Assembly: GCA_002490995.1 (NCBI GenBank)
Contig: DKVC01000298.1
Span: forward strand, 1-8,203
Direction of reading: 5' to 3'
DNA length: 8,203 nt
Origin: Lachnospiraceae bacterium UBA7188
GTDB lineage: Bacteria; Bacillota; Clostridia; Lachnospirales; Lachnospiraceae
Shown: positions 6,070 through 8,203 of the stretch, piece after piece
Layout of the letters: the number at the start of each line of letters is the position of its first letter
How positions within the stretch are numbered: position 1 is the first letter of the stretch
Notes under the pieces: generated by a model
What the model was told of the DNA's origin: nothing
What the model saw: the letters and a program-made list of their open reading frames with translations, nothing else
Database searches by the model: none
Position numbers and translations under genes: made by a program

Positions 6070-6609
6070 ATGACTGCAAATGAGTGTATCAAAGGACGCA
6101 GAAGTATCCGGAAATTCACTGACCAGCCCGTTTCCCATGAGCTGCTTGCCCGGATTGTCGAGACCGCTTCCTATGCCCCCAGCTGGAAACATACCCAGAT
6201 TGTCCGCTATATTGCCGTAGAAGGCGGGAAGAAAGCCGCTCTGGCAAAATGTACTTCCATTTTCCCCGGCAACGGAAAGATTATGGAGAATGCTCCCATG
6301 GTAGTCGCCGTTACCATGATCAAAGGGCGCAGCGGTTATGAGCGCGACGGCTCTTTTTCCACTCCCAAGGGCGACAGATGGCAGATGTACGATGCCGGTG
6401 CAGCCGGTGAAGCTTTCTGCCTGGCCGCTTATGAGCAGGGACTCGGCACCGTGATCATGGGACTGTTTGACGAAGAAGAAGCAACAAAGCTGCTGGAGCT
6501 CCCTGAGGACAGAGAGCTGGTGGCTTTAATTCCCATTGGATATCCCGATGAGACACCTGCCGCTCCCAGACGCAAGGCGGTAGAAGATTTATTATCCTAT
6601 CAATCATAA
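6070..6609 (+). CDS. nitroreductase family protein
   Basis: The product is a 179-residue FMN-dependent oxidoreductase of the nitroreductase superfamily. Evidence: the N-terminal GRRSIRKFTDQPV (9-21) that contacts the flavin phosphate, ASYAPSWKHTQ (33-43), a central DAGAAGEAFCLAAYEQGLGTV-like helix and turn (107-127) with a GLF segment after it, and LIPIGYPDETP (153-163). It is a single-domain member with no ferredoxin part. The typical reaction is NAD(P)H-dependent reduction of nitro or quinone compounds, but the natural substrate cannot be read from sequence. The ATG is preceded by AAGGAGG with 8-base spacing. The gene is monocistronic: a good promoter lies upstream and a strong terminator begins about 5 bases after the stop. 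Confidence 0.92.
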   Translation: MTANECIKGRRSIRKFTDQPVSHELLARIVETASYAPSWKHTQIVRYIAVEGGKKAALAKCTSIFPGNGKIMENAPMVVAVTMIKGRSGYERDGSFSTPKGDRWQMYDAGAAGEAFCLAAYEQGLGTVIMGLFDEEEATKLLELPEDRELVALIPIGYPDETPAAPRRKAVEDLLSYQS

Positions 6610-6613
6610 ATCA

Positions 6614-6648
6614 GGAGTCGAAGAGTTTTTTCTCTTCGACTTCTTTTT
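6614..6648 (+). terminator. strong intrinsic terminator after the nitroreductase gene
   Basis: AGTCGAAGAG (6616-6625) pairs perfectly with CTCTTCGACT (6632-6641) around a six-T loop. The stem can extend by a G-T and a G-C pair (6615/6642, 6614/6643) and is followed by TTTTT (6644-6648). It begins 5 bases after the stop codon and separates the nitroreductase transcript from pyrB. Confidence 0.9.
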
Positions 6649-6650
6649 GG

Positions 6651-6703
6651 TATACTCAAGACCGCCAGAATTAGACTGGCAAATGTTTGTGACCGTGAGT
6701 ATA
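6651..6703 (+). promoter_or_regulatory. nested palindrome in the pyrB upstream region
   Basis: TATACTCA (6651-6658) is the exact complement of TGAGTATA (6696-6703), and inside it GCCAG (6664-6668) pairs with CTGGC (6676-6680) around AATTAGA. The right outer arm runs into the AT-rich stretch TATATATTATAAA (6700-6712), the only plausible -10 region for pyrB; no good -35 is seen. I do not recognise a PyrR binding loop or an attenuator terminator here. It could be an operator overlapping the promoter, or two palindromes of no function. Confidence 0.4.
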
Positions 6704-6737
6704 TATTATAAACCGCACAGAAATGAGGAAAAATTCT

Positions 6738-7655
6738 ATGAGACATTTAATGAGCCCCCTTGATTTTACCACGGAAGAGCTTGACAGGCTCTTCGACATG
6801 GCGAACGAGATTGAACGTAATCCTGGTAAATACGCACATGCCTGCGACGGGAAGATACTTGCTACCTGCTTCTACGAACCCAGCACCCGTACGCGGTTAA
6901 GTTTCGAATCCGCAATGATACGTCTGGGAGGAAAGGTCATAGGCTTTGCGGATGCCGCTTCGTCTTCCGCCACCAAGGGCGAGAGCGTTTCCGATACCAT
7001 CCGCATCGTCTCCTGCTACGCAGACATCTGCGCCATGCGTCATCCCAAGGAAGGCGCCCCCATGGTTGCAGCGGGGAAATCCGGCATCCCGGTCATCAAC
7101 GCCGGAGACGGCGGGCATCACCACCCCACCCAGACACTGACCGACCTGCTTACCATCCGCAGTCTGAAAGGAAGGCTGGGCGGCTTTACCATCGGGCTGT
7201 GCGGCGACCTGAAATTCGGGCGCACCGTGCACTCGCTGATCAATGCCCTGGTTCGCTATGAAAATATCCGTTTTATTTTTATCTCTCCCGAGGAACTGCG
7301 GGTTCCGGACTATGTCACGGAAATGCTGAAGGAAAAAGACATTCCCTACAATGAAGTCATCCGTCTGGAAAATGTGATGCCGGAACTGGACCTGCTGTAT
7401 ATGACCAGAGTGCAGAAGGAGCGTTTTTTCAATGAAGAGGATTACATCAGGTTAAAGGATTTTTATATCCTGAATGCGGACAGAATGAGCCTTGCCAAAG
7501 AGGACATGCTGGTACTCCATCCCCTGCCCAGGGTCAATGAAATCTCCGTGGAAGTGGACGACGACCCCAGAGCCGTGTATTTCAGACAGGCGCAGTATGG
7601 CGTATATGTGCGCATGGCACTGATATTGACTTTGCTGGAAATCCAGGTTCCCTGA
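6738..7655 (+). CDS. pyrB: aspartate carbamoyltransferase catalytic subunit
   Basis: PyrB joins carbamoyl phosphate and aspartate to make carbamoyl-aspartate, the committed step of pyrimidine synthesis. From the ATG at 6738 the chain has 305 residues. Visible sites are the carbamoyl phosphate loop FYEPSTRTRLSFE (45-57), the SSATKGES loop with its lysine (about 76-83), MRHP (100-103), HHPTQTLTDL (118-127), GDLKFGRTVHS (146-156) and HPLPRV (271-276). The ATG at 6723 is also in frame but has no ribosome binding site; GAGG (6725-6728) lies 9 bases before the ATG at 6738, so I choose the latter. It is followed by pyrI, so the enzyme is likely the regulated dodecamer with separate regulatory chains. 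Confidence 0.97.
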   Translation: MRHLMSPLDFTTEELDRLFDMANEIERNPGKYAHACDGKILATCFYEPSTRTRLSFESAMIRLGGKVIGFADAASSSATKGESVSDTIRIVSCYADICAMRHPKEGAPMVAAGKSGIPVINAGDGGHHHPTQTLTDLLTIRSLKGRLGGFTIGLCGDLKFGRTVHSLINALVRYENIRFIFISPEELRVPDYVTEMLKEKDIPYNEVIRLENVMPELDLLYMTRVQKERFFNEEDYIRLKDFYILNADRMSLAKEDMLVLHPLPRVNEISVEVDDDPRAVYFRQAQYGVYVRMALILTLLEIQVP

Positions 7656-7702
7656 CCGGTCTGCGCTCCCGAAAACGCTTAGCCATATTTTTATGCACTG
7701 GA

Positions 7703-7730
7703 TTGTGACACTCTGTTTCCGGCTTATACA
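7703..7730 (+). promoter_or_regulatory. weak promoter-like sequence between pyrB and pyrI
   Basis: TTGTGA (7703-7708) and TATACA (7725-7730) are 16 bases apart in the 188-base gap between pyrB and pyrI. Both boxes are only fair matches. The gap is A-rich near pyrI and contains no other gene; I see no terminator hairpin with a T run in it, so read-through from pyrB is equally possible. Confidence 0.2.
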
Positions 7731-7843
7731 GACCAGAAATAATAACCTGTGTGCTTTCAAAAATGAAAATTCAAATTCCATTGACTAAACAAACGCGCTC
7801 ACAATCAGAAAAACAGACACATAACCGAAAGGAATGAAAAAAC

Positions 7844-8203
7844 ATGCTGAATGTAGGAAAAATCGAGGAAGGCTTCGTACTGGACCATATCAAAGCCGGC
7901 AAAAGCCTGGATATCTATGACCATCTGCAGCTGGACAAGCTGGACTGCACCGTAGCAATCATCAAGAATGCAAGAAGCAACAAAATGGCAAAAAAAGATA
8001 TTCTGAAGGTAGAATGTGATATCGACATGCTGGATCTGGATGTGCTCGCCTATATTGACCACAACATCACAGTCAATGTGATCAAAAACGGCGAAATCGT
8101 AGAAAAAAAGGAACTGACACTGCCCGGTCAGATCAGAAATGTCATCCACTGCCACAATCCCAGATGTATCACTTCCATTGAACAGGAGCTGCCCCATATC
8201 TTC
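7844..8203 (+). CDS. pyrI: aspartate carbamoyltransferase regulatory subunit, cut by the window edge
   Basis: The first 120 codons of PyrI are present and still open at the right edge; the family usually has about 140-155 residues, so roughly 20-35 are missing. PyrI binds nucleotide effectors and couples them to PyrB activity. The N-terminal allosteric domain is recognised from GFVLDHIKAGKSLDIYDHL (10-28) and KNARSNKMAKKDILKVE (41-57), with LDLDVLAYIDHNITVNVI (63-80) next. The C-terminal zinc domain starts at CHNPRC, giving the first two zinc cysteines (103 and 108); the second pair must lie beyond the window. The start follows AAAGGA (7828-7833) by 10 bases; the nearby ATG at 7834 is in another frame. 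Confidence 0.95.
   Translation, partial: MLNVGKIEEGFVLDHIKAGKSLDIYDHLQLDKLDCTVAIIKNARSNKMAKKDILKVECDIDMLDLDVLAYIDHNITVNVIKNGEIVEKKELTLPGQIRNVIHCHNPRCITSIEQELPHIF

Noticed and set aside
7805..8197. Minus-strand open frame of 130 codons at the right edge
   Set aside because: It is the antisense of pyrI, whose plus-strand frame is clearly recognisable and runs off the window end.

Overview
This window looks like chromosomal DNA from a Gram-positive anaerobe of the class Clostridia, most likely the family Lachnospiraceae. That placement is inferred from moderate GC content, strong AGGAGG-type ribosome binding sites, a stand-alone Gx-transporter/HepS-like membrane protein, a folB-folK fusion gene, and a pyrB-pyrI pair of the clostridial type. 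No phage, IS, CRISPR, tRNA or rRNA gene is visible. No stretch longer than 300 bases lacks a gene.

Layout: (1) Bases 96-596, plus strand: a small integral membrane protein of the Gx transporter / heptaprenyl diphosphate synthase component I family. (2) Bases 4738 down to 722, minus strand: a folate operon in the order folC, folE, folP, folBK. FolE makes dihydroneopterin triphosphate from GTP. FolB and FolK take dihydroneopterin to the pyrophosphorylated pterin, FolP joins it to p-aminobenzoate, and FolC adds glutamate. Dihydrofolate reductase and a dedicated dihydroneopterin triphosphate phosphatase are not in the window. (3) Bases 4986-5399, plus strand: a small four-helix membrane protein of the CmpB-like 'putative ABC transporter permease' family, divergent from folC. 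(4) Bases 5855-5478, minus strand: a bacterial PH-domain protein. (5) Bases 6070-6609, plus strand: a nitroreductase with a good promoter and a strong intrinsic terminator. (6) Bases 6738 to the right edge, plus strand: pyrB and the first 120 codons of pyrI, the catalytic and regulatory chains of aspartate carbamoyltransferase (pyrimidine synthesis).

The protein-coding content is ordinary housekeeping metabolism, and I found no evidence of a new multi-gene system. The unusual material is between the genes. A 29-bp tandem repeat runs into a long hairpin inside the folate operon, between folE and folP. Two tandem 40-bp units upstream of the CmpB-like gene each form a perfect 9-bp stem and differ from each other by a compensatory base-pair swap. 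A 25-bp sequence occurs twice, near the left edge and between folP and folBK. A 12-bp motif is repeated between two divergent promoters, and a nested palindrome precedes pyrB. These look like small palindromic repeat elements or regulatory leaders. Their identity cannot be settled without genome-wide searches.
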